64,000 nucleotides of DNA from Butyricimonas virosa (GCF_025148635.1 NZ_CP102269.1:4749255-4813254), one strand, 5' to 3'. Counted from the stretch's first letter, positions 44,055 to 53,090 are shown. Notes: generated by a model not told the origin, from the sequence alone. Numbers and translations are program-made.

Positions 44055-44750
44055 ATGAAGATACTTATATATTCAATATTACTTTTAATCCCAACACTAT
44101 CATTGGGCCAGCGGGCCAAGATCGCATTCGAAAAGACCACGTTCAACATGGGACTCGTGCAAGAAAACGGGGGAAAAGTAACTCACGAATTTAAATTTAC
44201 AAACAAAGGGAAAGCTCCCCTGTTGATAAAATTTATAGAAACCACGTGTGGTTGCACCACTCCCAAATGGAACAGGAAACCCATTCCTCCCGGAGACAGC
44301 GGTGTCGTTACCGTCACGTTCAACCCGAAAGACCGCCCCGGCGTGTTCTCTAAAAAAATTATCGTGTACACGAACGCCACTCCCCCGAACATCGTATTGC
44401 GTTTAGAAGGAGAAGTCATCACGAAATCGGTTGACATCCCAACAACCTACCCCATCGTGGTGGGTAACTTGCGTTTCACCACGGACACAATCCGCTTAAA
44501 ACAGGCAGAGACGAAACACCAGATCATAAACCTGATCAACACGGGTAAAAAGAACATATCGATTCTGTCGATTTTCAAACCTGACTACCTGGAAGTGGAT
44601 TGCACCCCTCTCACGCTGGGCAAGGAAATGATGGGTAACCTCATCATCCGGTATCTCCCGAAACACGCAGACAAGATCAAGCCGGATGATTACGTCCTCA
44701 TCAAAACAGATCAGGGAACGACACACAAGTTCATGATTTCGAACAAGTAA
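44055..44750 (+). CDS. Secreted DUF1573-family protein
   Basis: 231 residues from the ATG at 44055 (MKILIYSILLLIPTLSLGQ), which begins a clean signal peptide; the frame opens 36 bases earlier. Residues 20-115 are the DUF1573 beta domain (AKIAFEKTTFNMGLVQENGG; FEFTNKG-like HEFKFTNKGKAPLLI; CGCTTPKW). A second immunoglobulin-like half follows. The family is common in Bacteroidetes and its role is unknown; periplasmic or surface location is inferred. It is divergent from rpsO and 34 bp before mutS2. Confidence 0.85.
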   Translation: MKILIYSILLLIPTLSLGQRAKIAFEKTTFNMGLVQENGGKVTHEFKFTNKGKAPLLIKFIETTCGCTTPKWNRKPIPPGDSGVVTVTFNPKDRPGVFSKKIIVYTNATPPNIVLRLEGEVITKSVDIPTTYPIVVGNLRFTTDTIRLKQAETKHQIINLINTGKKNISILSIFKPDYLEVDCTPLTLGKEMMGNLIIRYLPKHADKIKPDDYVLIKTDQGTTHKFMISNK

Positions 44751-44783
44751 TTTTCAATTTTGTACTTTCAATTTTCAATTCAA
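44749..44783. repeat. ATTTTCAATT intergenic repeat before mutS2
   Basis: The whole gap between the DUF1573 gene and mutS2 consists of ATTTTCAATT and ACTTTCAATT units, ending 2 bp before the ATG. Confidence 0.75.
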
Positions 44784-44784
44784 T

Positions 44785-47271
44785 ATGATTTATCCCGAAA
44801 ATTTTGAATCTAAAATAAAATTCGACAAAATAAGACAACTTATCAGCAATAACTGCCTGAGCGACATGGGCCGAGAACTGGTCAGCGACATCAAGTTCTC
44901 CACCGACGCCGGATGGATTGAAACCTCTTTGGCCGAAACCTCCGAATTCATGCGGATCTGTCAAGAGGAAGAGAACTTTCCGGTCTCCTATTACCATGAT
45001 GCCCGCCCCTTCTTGTTGCGTATAAAAGTAGAGGGATTATTCCTAGAAGTAAATGAACTGGTTGTTTTAAAAAATTCACTGGAGTCGCTGAACGCCATCA
45101 TGCGTTTCTTCAACACCAAACAAGAGGTATACCCTCATCTGGTAGCCCGGGCCGGGGATGTACGGGTATTCCCCTATATCCTGCAACGCTTGGACTCGAT
45201 CGTTTCAAAATTCGGGACAATCAAGGACACCGCCTCACCCGCTTTAGGCAACATTCGTCATAGCATTGCTAAAAAACAATCAGGCATCTCCCGGCGTATG
45301 CAAGCCCTGTTGCAAAAAGCACAGGAAGAAGGATGGGCCGATAAGGACAGTAACATCGCCATCCGGGATGGTAGAATGGTGATACCTGTACCCGCGGCTT
45401 TCAAGCGGAAATTAAACGGTATCGTGCATGATGAATCCACCACCGGAAAAACCTCTTATATCGAACCCGCGGAAATCATCGAAACGAACAATGAAATTCG
45501 TGAACTACAATTGGAAGAAAAACGGGAAATCACACGTATTCTCCGACAATTCGCCGACGATTTGCGTCCTTATATATATGACCTGATTCCAGCCTATGAT
45601 TTCATGGCATTCGTGGATTTCGTGCGGGCAAAAGCACTCTTTGCCATCCGGGTGAACGCCATTGTGCCTCTCTTTGAAGACACCCCCTCCATGCTATGGT
45701 ACAGGGCAAAGCATCCCCTACTATACCTAAGCTTAAAGGCAAATGGGAAAGAAGTGGTTCCTCTGGATATTGAGATAAACGAAGACCAGCGGATTATCCT
45801 TATTTCCGGTCCTAACGCGGGTGGTAAATCCGTCTGCCTGCAAACAGCCGGTTTATTACAATATATGTTCCAATGCGGTATACCCGTACCCGTGGAAGAA
45901 TCCAGTAAATTCGGGATATTCCACAAAATACTCATCGACATGGGAGACGAACAGTCTCTTGAAAATGATTTGAGTACATACAGCTCGCATCTGGTAAACA
46001 TGAAAAATTTCATCCGTTACGCCTCGCAGGACACCCTTATCCTGATCGACGAGTTCGGTACGGGAACCGAACCCATGCTAGGAGGTGCAATAGCTGAAGC
46101 CATTTTAAATGCTTTAAATAACAACCAAACGAGAGGAGTCATCACGACACATTACACCAACTTAAAACATTTTGCCTCTTCAGCACCCGGAGTCGCAAAC
46201 GGAGCCATGCTTTATGACAGCCATCGGATGTTGCCGCTTTTTCAACTAGAAATCGGGAAACCGGGCTCGTCTTTTGCATTCGAAATCGCCAAAAAAATCG
46301 GGTTACCCAAAGAGATTTTGGACGATGCCGCTAGCAAGATCGGTGAAGACCGGGTAAATTTCGATAAGCACTTGAAAGAAATCCTACGGGATAAACGTTA
46401 CTGGGAAGAAAAACGGAAACGCATTCATGAAAATGAAAAACGCCTGGAAGAAGTGCTAGAACGTTATAAAAAAGAGTTGGATGATGCTTCCAAACTTAGG
46501 AAAACGATCATCCAAGAGGCTCAGGAGAAAGCCAAAGAACTCATCTCCGGGGCTAACAAGACGATCGAAAACACCATCCGACAAATCAAAGAAAGTCAAG
46601 CCGAAAAGGAACAAACCCGACTGGCCCGACAAACATTCGAGGAAGAGAAACGCCAGCTGTTAGCCAGCGAAGAAGAAGAGGAAGAACGGCTGAAAAGAAA
46701 AATCGAAAAACTAAAAAACCGGGAAAAAAAACAGAAAGAGAAAGGGAAACGTCCACAAGCTTCTTCCCCGGAAGAAGCCGCACAACAGGAACAAGCACCG
46801 ACTTTCAGCAAAGGAGATCTCGTGCAACTGGATAATAAAGCAGTGGGTGAAATTATCGAAATTAACGAGAAAAACGCGGTTATCGCTCTCGGTGGTCTCA
46901 TGACTACCGTGAAAGTGGAACGCCTCTCGAAAATATCGAACAGTGCAGCCAAGAAAATCACGCAAAACAGGACGCCACGCCCCTCTTCCAATTACTTGGA
47001 AAACATCAGCCAGAAACGCATGGATTTCAAACCGGAGATCGACGTACGAGGACTACGGGGAGACGAGGCGCTCATGAAAGTATCGGAATTCATTGACAAT
47101 GCCGTTATGCTAAACATGAAAGACCTACGCATCTTACATGGAACAGGTACAGGAGCCCTCCGGCAAATCATACGGGATTTTTTAAAAACCAATCCGGTCG
47201 TGGGTTCCTGCGGGGATGAACACGTACAAATGGGAGGCTCGGGAATTACCGTGGTGAAACTGGATATATAA
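44785..47271 (+). CDS. mutS2: Endonuclease MutS2
   Basis: 828 residues. The N-terminal core and lever lack the mismatch-recognition domain of MutS1. The ATPase has Walker A GPNAGGKSV (about residues 342-350), DEFGTGTEP and TTHYTNLKHFA. A long charged coiled coil (about residues 510-660, rich in KEKxKRPQ) leads to a KOW-like region and a C-terminal Smr nuclease domain (VRGLRGDEALMKV; LHGTGTGALRQ). MutS2 rescues collided ribosomes or suppresses recombination, depending on species. Confidence 0.96.
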   Translation: MIYPENFESKIKFDKIRQLISNNCLSDMGRELVSDIKFSTDAGWIETSLAETSEFMRICQEEENFPVSYYHDARPFLLRIKVEGLFLEVNELVVLKNSLESLNAIMRFFNTKQEVYPHLVARAGDVRVFPYILQRLDSIVSKFGTIKDTASPALGNIRHSIAKKQSGISRRMQALLQKAQEEGWADKDSNIAIRDGRMVIPVPAAFKRKLNGIVHDESTTGKTSYIEPAEIIETNNEIRELQLEEKREITRILRQFADDLRPYIYDLIPAYDFMAFVDFVRAKALFAIRVNAIVPLFEDTPSMLWYRAKHPLLYLSLKANGKEVVPLDIEINEDQRIILISGPNAGGKSVCLQTAGLLQYMFQCGIPVPVEESSKFGIFHKILIDMGDEQSLENDLSTYSSHLVNMKNFIRYASQDTLILIDEFGTGTEPMLGGAIAEAILNALNNNQTRGVITTHYTNLKHFASSAPGVANGAMLYDSHRMLPLFQLEIGKPGSSFAFEIAKKIGLPKEILDDAASKIGEDRVNFDKHLKEILRDKRYWEEKRKRIHENEKRLEEVLERYKKELDDASKLRKTIIQEAQEKAKELISGANKTIENTIRQIKESQAEKEQTRLARQTFEEEKRQLLASEEEEEERLKRKIEKLKNREKKQKEKGKRPQASSPEEAAQQEQAPTFSKGDLVQLDNKAVGEIIEINEKNAVIALGGLMTTVKVERLSKISNSAAKKITQNRTPRPSSNYLENISQKRMDFKPEIDVRGLRGDEALMKVSEFIDNAVMLNMKDLRILHGTGTGALRQIIRDFLKTNPVVGSCGDEHVQMGGSGITVVKLDI

Positions 47272-47726
47272 ACCACATGCGGTTATATTCCGGATAAATC
47301 CGCATCCTTGATATTCTCGAAAATGAGGGCAACCAACAAAACGAAAATTGTTCAAGAATACCCTAAATTCGTGTTTCAACACTCACGGATTTAGGAATGT
47401 TCTACAAAAATTTAATGCAAAACAATGTAAAATAACATTATCAAAACAGTATTATCTTGTTATCATATTGCGAGCCGCTCCCATTCCGCTCCCATTCCTC
47501 CCCTATTCCGCTCCTATTAAAATAGCAATATATTAGATTACAATAGTAATTATTAACATCCGAGTAAGTCTATCATAACAATTTGAAAACAGGATAATAA
47601 CTTTATCAGACAGAAATTCCATTTGAATACCCATTTTACCCGGACAAACCACCGTTTCCCCCGACTACTCGTAGGCGTGGAAATAATTGTTTATATCAAA
47701 TTCATGTTAAAATAATAATTAAAGGC
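47272..47726. other. Gene-free interval between mutS2 and the XRE gene
   Basis: AT-rich DNA of 455 bp. Near its start a weak ATGCGG/CCGCAT hairpin (about 47277-47312) may end mutS2 transcription. The only other structured feature I see is the four-unit 11-bp tandem repeat at 47475-47518. Confidence 0.6.
47475..47518. repeat. Four tandem 11-bp repeats
   Basis: Consecutive units CCGCTCCCATT, CCGCTCCCATT, CCTCCCCTATT, CCGCTCCTATT. The tract is pyrimidine-pure except for its G and A positions, and stands out from the AT-rich surroundings. Confidence 0.9.
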
Positions 47727-48065
47727 CTATATGTTCAATGCTTTTTGGATCATTTTTTGATACTCTTCATCATCCAATTCTACCTCCAGCATAATTTTCC
47801 GTTTGGACGATACTCTCTCTGTTTTTTGGGAATGACATGCCCCAATAATATCATTTTCTTCTCTCAATTTCTCCGAGAACAGACTAAACAAGTCCACATT
47901 CAACACCATGCAAATCTGATACAACAAATCTGTATCAATAGATTGACGCTTGAAAAGATGATATACCAACGTCCTTTCTTTGTTGATCATACGAGCGAAC
48001 TGGCTGGCACTCAAACCACTTTTCTCGAACTCTTGCCTTATTATCTCTCCTATATCCAATTTCAT
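47727..48065 (-). CDS. XRE-family transcriptional regulator
   Basis: 112 residues. An N-terminal helix-turn-helix of the Cro/CI type (LDIGEIIRQEFEKSGLSASQFARMINKERTLVYHLF; DTDLLYQICMVLNVDLFSLFSE) is followed by a short acidic tail, VELDDEEYQKMIQKAL. It is divergent from the coiled-coil lipoprotein gene across 191 bp and is the natural candidate regulator of that pair and of itself. Confidence 0.88.
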   Translation of the reverse strand: MKLDIGEIIRQEFEKSGLSASQFARMINKERTLVYHLFKRQSIDTDLLYQICMVLNVDLFSLFSEKLREENDIIGACHSQKTERVSSKRKIMLEVELDDEEYQKMIQKALNI

Positions 48066-48142
48066 AGTTCAAAATTACGAGAATTATCATGAGAAAAGTT
48101 TTAATATATGGTAATATATAACCACAAAAATGTTGAATATTA

Positions 48143-48174
48143 TTTGCACGTGTAAATTTAATGACATACTTTTG
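48143..48174 (+). promoter_or_regulatory. Strong predicted promoter of the coiled-coil lipoprotein gene
   Basis: TTTG (48143-48146), 20 bases, TACTTTTG (48167-48174): a perfect Bacteroidetes -33/-7 promoter. It predicts a leader of about 75 nt before the ATG at 48257. Confidence 0.75.
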
Positions 48175-48256
48175 TAAACAAAATACAACAAGGCGTTTGT
48201 AAATGTATTAAATAAATTATTGAATTATTAAATGTTTAATTAAAAAACAAGGTGTT

Positions 48257-50488
48257 ATGAGAAAAATAAGTTTATTATTTGTGTTAATAACTGTCGCCTT
48301 ATTGTCATCCTGCGTGGATGACAAAGAATCTGCTACAGTTGAACAAATCCGTACCGCAAAAACGGAATGGCTGAAGGCTCAAGCCGAAATGCTGCAAGCA
48401 CAAGGAGAAGCTCAAAAGATTCTTGCCGAAACAGAAAAATTAAAAGCTGAAAGTGAAGCAAAGAACGAAGCAGCTCGCATTGAAATAGAACGTTTACTTG
48501 CTGAATCACAAGCTGCAAAAACAGAAGCTGAAGCGGATGAATTACGCGCACAAGCTGAAAAAATAAAACAAGAAGCTGAAAAAATTCGTATCGAATATGA
48601 ATATCAACAAAAGTTGAACGAATTAGCATATCAAACAGCCCAAGCCAAAGAAGCTGCCAAACAACAAGAATTCATTAATCGGTTAAACGAGGCTATTGTA
48701 GCCGGTAAAATCAACAAAGAACTGCAAGGCTTGTACGCTGATTATGTTTCTGCTTTAAAAACTCTGCGGTACACGGAGAATCAAGTTAGCCAAAAGCAAA
48801 CTAGCATTACCAGTTTGAACAAACAACTTCTTGCTAGTTTCGATGACCATATCAAGAATTATCAAAGTAACATTGAACGCTACCAAATCGAATTAGCAGA
48901 GAAAGAAAAGGAATTAAAGGAATTCATAACTTCTACCGAAAATCTTTCTGCCGAGAAAGCTGCTGCTAAAATCAACGAACTGAAAAAAGAAAAAGAAGAA
49001 ATTGCTGCTAAGATCGCAACTATTGACAAAGAACTCATCGAATTAGAAAAAGATCAACAAGCTCTTATCTTAGCAACGAAAGTTGCCAACGACAATTACG
49101 GGACCGCAAAAACGGCATTTACTACTGCTCAAACTGCATTCACAAAGGCTGAAAATGAATACAATACAGCATTAAACGGTAACAATAGTGCAAAAGCCAC
49201 TGTTATCAACGGTTTCTCCGTTGGAGGAGTTCATTACGCATTCCCGGAATTCGAACAAGGCATCGAAACTGGAATCAACGTTGCTAAAGAAGATTTAACA
49301 GAAGCCATCACCACGGCAGAAAAAGGAATTGCAACAGCAGAAAAACAATTAACAGAAGCAAAAGCAAATCTTAAAGATTTGAATGACAACAAAATTCCTG
49401 CAGCAAAAGCAGCCTTATCACCTCTCGAATCAACTAAAAAAGATTTGGAAAAACAATTAGCCGCAGCTCAAAAAACTCAACAAACTTGTCAAGCAGACCA
49501 AGCAACTTTAAAGGACAAGAACGACAAAACGAAAGCAGAAAACGATGCATGGGTTGCCAAAGTAAAAGAATTAGAAGCCGCACTAAAAGCGGAAACAGAT
49601 CCTTCAAAAAAGGCTGATATTCAAATTCAACTCGACTTAGCTAAAGGTCATCAAACAGAAGCAGAAAAGGCATATGAGGCTGCTAAAAAAGCATACGAGA
49701 CCAATGAGGCTGAATTGAAAAAAGCGACGGAAGCTATTGCCGATCTTACGGAAGAACTTGCTGATAACGAAGCGGATTATCAAGCTGCCAAAGATAAAGT
49801 AGTTGAACTAGAAGCTAAATATGACGAGCTAGTAAGCAAGACCTCCGAGTTGAATAACGGAGAGTATGTCGTTGCCATTGCGAATGCAAAAGCAGCCCTT
49901 GAAACCGCACAAACCAACAAAGAAGAATTCGAGGAGATCATCAATAAAGCTAAAGCAACCATTGATGACTTAAAAGTTGCCATGGAAGAGGCTCAAAAAA
50001 CGATGAACGAGGCAGAAACAGCTCAAGAGGCTGCATTACAAGCATGGGAAGCTGCAATTGAAGCTGAAAACAATTCAGCTTACAGGAAAAAAGCGGACGA
50101 AAAAGCTCCTTTTGTAGAAAGAGAGAAGTATATCGACGTTACTTTAATCCCTGCGTATAACGCCTATATCAAAGGCGACGAGTTCAACGACTTCACATCT
50201 TATGAAACATATAAACAAAAAACGATTAAAGCCCTCAACACAAAGATCGAAGACCTCAAAACACAACTTGCAGAAGAAACAGAATTATTAAAAGAATTCC
50301 AAGCCGCAGAAACGGATCAAGAAAAAGAAGAATTGATCAATGGAGCAGGAAACGATTACACAACTCAGCAAATTGAGCAACTCGAAAGAGAAATCACCGC
50401 ACTCAAGGAAGAGATTACTGAATATCAAGCTAATGTAGATCGCCTACAAACAGCAATCGATGCTGCTGAAGATGCACTTGCAGAATAA
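48257..50488 (+). CDS. Large coiled-coil surface lipoprotein, function unknown
   Basis: 743 residues. A signal peptide with lipobox LLSSC (Cys about residue 19) is followed by VDDKES; acidic residues right after the Cys resemble Bacteroidetes lipoprotein export signals, so surface exposure is likely. The rest is almost pure helix: KAQAEMLQAQGEAQKILAE-type Ala/Glu/Lys/Gln heptads from about 30 to 150, further coiled coils at 170-270, 350-610 and 660-743, with a short non-helical patch near 320 (NGFSVGGVHYAFPEFEQG). Predicted shape is a long rod. It is cotranscribed with a barrel protein and divergent from an XRE regulator. I recognise no family. Confidence 0.85.
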   Translation: MRKISLLFVLITVALLSSCVDDKESATVEQIRTAKTEWLKAQAEMLQAQGEAQKILAETEKLKAESEAKNEAARIEIERLLAESQAAKTEAEADELRAQAEKIKQEAEKIRIEYEYQQKLNELAYQTAQAKEAAKQQEFINRLNEAIVAGKINKELQGLYADYVSALKTLRYTENQVSQKQTSITSLNKQLLASFDDHIKNYQSNIERYQIELAEKEKELKEFITSTENLSAEKAAAKINELKKEKEEIAAKIATIDKELIELEKDQQALILATKVANDNYGTAKTAFTTAQTAFTKAENEYNTALNGNNSAKATVINGFSVGGVHYAFPEFEQGIETGINVAKEDLTEAITTAEKGIATAEKQLTEAKANLKDLNDNKIPAAKAALSPLESTKKDLEKQLAAAQKTQQTCQADQATLKDKNDKTKAENDAWVAKVKELEAALKAETDPSKKADIQIQLDLAKGHQTEAEKAYEAAKKAYETNEAELKKATEAIADLTEELADNEADYQAAKDKVVELEAKYDELVSKTSELNNGEYVVAIANAKAALETAQTNKEEFEEIINKAKATIDDLKVAMEEAQKTMNEAETAQEAALQAWEAAIEAENNSAYRKKADEKAPFVEREKYIDVTLIPAYNAYIKGDEFNDFTSYETYKQKTIKALNTKIEDLKTQLAEETELLKEFQAAETDQEKEELINGAGNDYTTQQIEQLEREITALKEEITEYQANVDRLQTAIDAAEDALAE

Positions 50489-50503
50489 GAAAAACTAAAT
50501 CAC

Positions 50504-50525
50504 ATGGGGCTGACCTCAGCCCCAT
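50504..50525 (+). promoter_or_regulatory. Intercistronic hairpin
   Basis: ATGGGGCTGA / TCAGCCCCAT, a perfect 10-bp stem with a 2-nt centre, lies 16 bp after the coiled-coil gene and 19 bp before the barrel gene. No T run follows, so it more likely sets the ratio of the two messages or stabilises the upstream one than ends transcription fully. Confidence 0.6.
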
Positions 50526-50543
50526 ATTTTAAACTAATTATAT

Positions 50544-51305
50544 ATGCTAAAAAGAGTATTGACAATTGCTATCATCATGACAGGATCGGTACTGCTTGCC
50601 AACGCACAAACAAAAGATGATTTTACACCTAAGAAAGGGGACAAATCCGTCTCTTTAAATTTAGGCGTAGGTTCTTTTGTCGGTATGGAAGCCCCGGCCC
50701 CGGATTTGAGCACCTACAATATCTCCGCCCCTCAAACCAGCTGGTTTGATAAACAATTATCTCTGAATTTCGAATTCAGATGGATGTTTGCGAAAAAATG
50801 GGCGCTGAAAGCAATGGGAGGATTTTCATTCAAGCACAACCCCGAGTACAAAGCTTTACCCGGCAATAGCACTGACGGAAAATTCGAAACCGGAGACATT
50901 CCAGATTACAATTTCGTAACATCAAAAGATAAGATAAAGTATTCTATCGTCCTCGGAGCGGAAAGATACGTGAAAACCAAATATGACAAGCTATTTTTCC
51001 GTTATGGAGGTGAATTTGGATTTTCTTACGGGAAACAAGAAGCAAAAGCGAATGACGAATCCTATTTAGGAAAATCTATCGGAGAAGCTTTCGGATACCG
51101 GGTTGCCGGTGTCACCGGGTTCGATTATTTCGTCTCCAAAGCACTTTTTATTTCTATCGAAATTCGACCGATTGCTTATGATTACACCGTATATAACATC
51201 CGACCGCAAGTCGGTTTGAAACTTCTATCGTCAGATTCTCATGGATTTGACTTTCTGTCCAATCCGATGTTAAAAATTGGATTAGATTCTAAAGTTCACA
51301 CATAA
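50544..51305 (+). CDS. Outer-membrane beta-barrel protein
   Basis: 253 residues with a signal peptide (MLKRVLTIAIIMTGSVLLANAQ). The mature part alternates polar and hydrophobic residues in strands (KSVSLNLGVGSFVGM; LSLNFEFRWMFAKKWALKAMGGFSF; YSIVLGAERYVKTKYDKLFFRYGGEFGFSYG; ISIEIRPIAYDYTVYNIRPQVGLKLL), an eight-to-ten-strand barrel like OprF/OmpX-type small barrels. It directly follows the coiled-coil lipoprotein and probably anchors or partners it in the outer membrane. Confidence 0.82.
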   Translation: MLKRVLTIAIIMTGSVLLANAQTKDDFTPKKGDKSVSLNLGVGSFVGMEAPAPDLSTYNISAPQTSWFDKQLSLNFEFRWMFAKKWALKAMGGFSFKHNPEYKALPGNSTDGKFETGDIPDYNFVTSKDKIKYSIVLGAERYVKTKYDKLFFRYGGEFGFSYGKQEAKANDESYLGKSIGEAFGYRVAGVTGFDYFVSKALFISIEIRPIAYDYTVYNIRPQVGLKLLSSDSHGFDFLSNPMLKIGLDSKVHT

Positions 51306-51309
51306 AAAA

Positions 51310-51378
51310 ATAACCCATCATTTGCAAAATTCCGTTTGGGTTATCAAAAGCCATCCCAGGTTATTTTGGGGTGGCTTT
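51310..51378 (+). terminator. Double hairpin terminator after the barrel gene
   Basis: ATAACCCA/TGGGTTAT (51310-51344) and AAAGCCATCCC/GGGGTGGCTTT (51347-51378, 11-bp stem with one G-U) lie in tandem directly after the stop. Confidence 0.75.
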
Positions 51379-51447
51379 CAATATTACAAATACGAAACAA
51401 AGCATTACCTCAATAGTCCCTATCACCGACAATTATGTCGACATTTA

Positions 51448-51479
51448 TTTGTAATTATCAATTTTAAGTTCTAATTTTG
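51448..51479 (+). promoter_or_regulatory. Strong predicted promoter of the small RNA candidate
   Basis: TTTG (51448-51451), 20 bases, TAATTTTG (51472-51479): a perfect match to the Bacteroidetes promoter pattern in otherwise gene-free DNA. Start predicted near 51486. Confidence 0.7.
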
Positions 51480-51485
51480 CAAAAA

Positions 51486-51657
51486 ATATTTAGGTGAAAT
51501 ACTCCTCTATTGGAACTAATGTATACAAGTTATTTCAAAAGTGATGGAAAACTTCGAATTGTATACTCAAAATATTTAAGATGCAACCAGCTCGGAGAGG
51601 CCGGACAACTCTTCGAGATATTGAAAGGGGTATGTAATATATCCCTTTCTCCTTTTA
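51486..51657 (+). ncRNA. Candidate structured small RNA (or 47-residue protein gene)
   Basis: Downstream of a perfect promoter, three hairpins follow: GTATACAA/TTGTATAC (51521-51528 with 51559-51566), CTCGGAGAG/CTCTTCGAG (51591-51599 with 51609-51617, one G-U), and terminator-like GAAAGGG/CCCTTTC (51623-51649) followed by TCCTTTT. Length about 170 nt. The same DNA also holds an ATG frame, 51519-51662, of 47 residues (MYTSYFKSDGKLRIVYSKYL...), so a small protein, or a dual-function RNA, is possible. The terminator overlapping the frame's 3' end favours RNA slightly. It matches no RNA family I know. Confidence 0.5.
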
Positions 51658-51707
51658 AATAGTGCATATTTATTTTCACCTTTTGCATAATTATAGTGGT
51701 GATTTAT

Positions 51708-51738
51708 AAGGTTTATCAACCTTTATATCGTAATTTTG
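51708..51738 (+). promoter_or_regulatory. arcA upstream region: inverted repeat and -7 box
   Basis: AAGGTT-TATC-AACCTT (51708-51723) is a compact palindrome, and TAATTTTG (51731-51738) matches the -7 box. Together they suggest an arcA promoter with an overlapping operator; there is no clear -33 box. The start would leave a leader of about 18 nt. Confidence 0.4.
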
Positions 51739-51762
51739 CCATGTAATCAAAAAAACACATAT

Positions 51763-53052
51763 ATGTCTAAGATTGTAGAGGTAAATGTTCAATCCGAAAT
51801 CGGAAAACTGAATGGAGTAATACTCCATACACCAGGCGAGGAGGTAGAAAACATGACTCCCGAGAACGCTGAGAGGGCGCTCTATAGCGATATTCTAAAT
51901 TTATCAATCGCACGAAAAGAATACAAACAACTCAGTGAGGTTTTAGGTAAAATCACGACAACCTATCAAGTCAAAGACCTCCTGACAAACATTTTAAAAG
52001 ACGATGCTACAAAACTGGAAGTGTTGAATCGCATCGAAAAAATAGAACCGTTCATTGCAGAACAAACACCCAAGGGATCGATCAAAGATCAATTATTGGA
52101 TGAAGATGCAGAAGATTTGGCCCGTTTGCTGATCGAAGGGGTTGAAATGAAACGTGACACGTTGACCAAATTCTTGAATAAAGATTGGTACGACTTGCGC
52201 CCGTTACATAATTTCTTCTTCACCCGCGATGCATCCATGAGCATGTACAACGAAGTGCTTATCGGTAGAATGGCCAATGCAGTTCGAGACCGCGAGGCGA
52301 TCATCATGCAATCTATTTTCGATTTTACACCCGGATTTAACACCAAGACATTGAATCTGGCCACGACACCCGATCCCCTTCGTAAATTAACCATCGAAGG
52401 CGGTGACGTACAGATTGCACGGGATGATATATTGGTTATCGGTAACGGTACGCGCACGTCAACCCGCGCTATCGATGCCTTGATGTATAACTTTATCAAC
52501 CGAAACGAAGACAAGGTGCAACATATTCTTGTACAGGAACTCCCCCATTCCCCGGAATCCTTCATTCACCTGGATATGGTGTTCACCTTCCTGGATAAGG
52601 ACAAATGTATGGTTTACGAGCCCTTGATTATGAGTCCGGGCAATTACCAGACGGTTCACATCAAGATTCAACATGGAAAACTAATCAGCATCCGTCGGGA
52701 AAAGACATTGTTACACGCCCTGAAAAAACTGGGTATGGACTTGGAACCCGTGTATTGCGGTGGAGAAGACGAAACTTGGAACATGGAGAGAGAACAATGG
52801 CATAGCGGTGCAAACTTCTTCTGCGTGGCCCCGGGTAAAGTGTTAGGCTACGCACGTAACAACTATACCGTTGAAGCCATGAATAATGCCGGATTTGAAA
52901 TTATTCGTGCTAATGACGTGATCAGCAATAAAGTCGATCTGAACAAATACGAAAAATACATGATCACCATCGAGGGGTCAGAACTTCCTCGCGGAGGTGG
53001 TGGAGCAAGATGCATGACCATGCCGATCAACCGCGATGCTGTTGAATGGTAA
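51763..53052 (+). CDS. arcA: Arginine deiminase
   Basis: 429 residues from the ATG at 51763 (MSKIVEVNVQSEIGKL). It hydrolyses arginine to citrulline and ammonia. Active-site segments are intact: FTRDASM, TIEGGDV (Glu), HLDMVFTF (His and Asp), EQWHSGANFF and the nucleophile Cys in GGGGARCMTMP (C417). No ornithine carbamoyltransferase or carbamate kinase gene is next to it, so it is a solitary ADI in this window. Roles may include arginine removal, acid protection or supplying citrulline. Confidence 0.95.
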   Translation: MSKIVEVNVQSEIGKLNGVILHTPGEEVENMTPENAERALYSDILNLSIARKEYKQLSEVLGKITTTYQVKDLLTNILKDDATKLEVLNRIEKIEPFIAEQTPKGSIKDQLLDEDAEDLARLLIEGVEMKRDTLTKFLNKDWYDLRPLHNFFFTRDASMSMYNEVLIGRMANAVRDREAIIMQSIFDFTPGFNTKTLNLATTPDPLRKLTIEGGDVQIARDDILVIGNGTRTSTRAIDALMYNFINRNEDKVQHILVQELPHSPESFIHLDMVFTFLDKDKCMVYEPLIMSPGNYQTVHIKIQHGKLISIRREKTLLHALKKLGMDLEPVYCGGEDETWNMEREQWHSGANFFCVAPGKVLGYARNNYTVEAMNNAGFEIIRANDVISNKVDLNKYEKYMITIEGSELPRGGGGARCMTMPINRDAVEW

Positions 53053-53090
53053 AATGAAAAGAGACTGAAAAAATCAGTCTCTTTTCATTT
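53052..53090. terminator. Bidirectional terminator between arcA and ubiE
   Basis: AAATGAAAAGAGACTGA and TCAGTCTCTTTTCATTT form a perfect 17-bp stem with a five-A loop, shared by the two convergent genes. The ubiE stop codon lies within the right arm. Confidence 0.9.

Noticed and set aside
48257..50488. Tandem DNA repeats in the coiled-coil gene as CRISPR-like or satellite DNA
   Set aside because: The repetition is at the level of heptad amino-acid composition; there are no regular identical DNA units or spacers.
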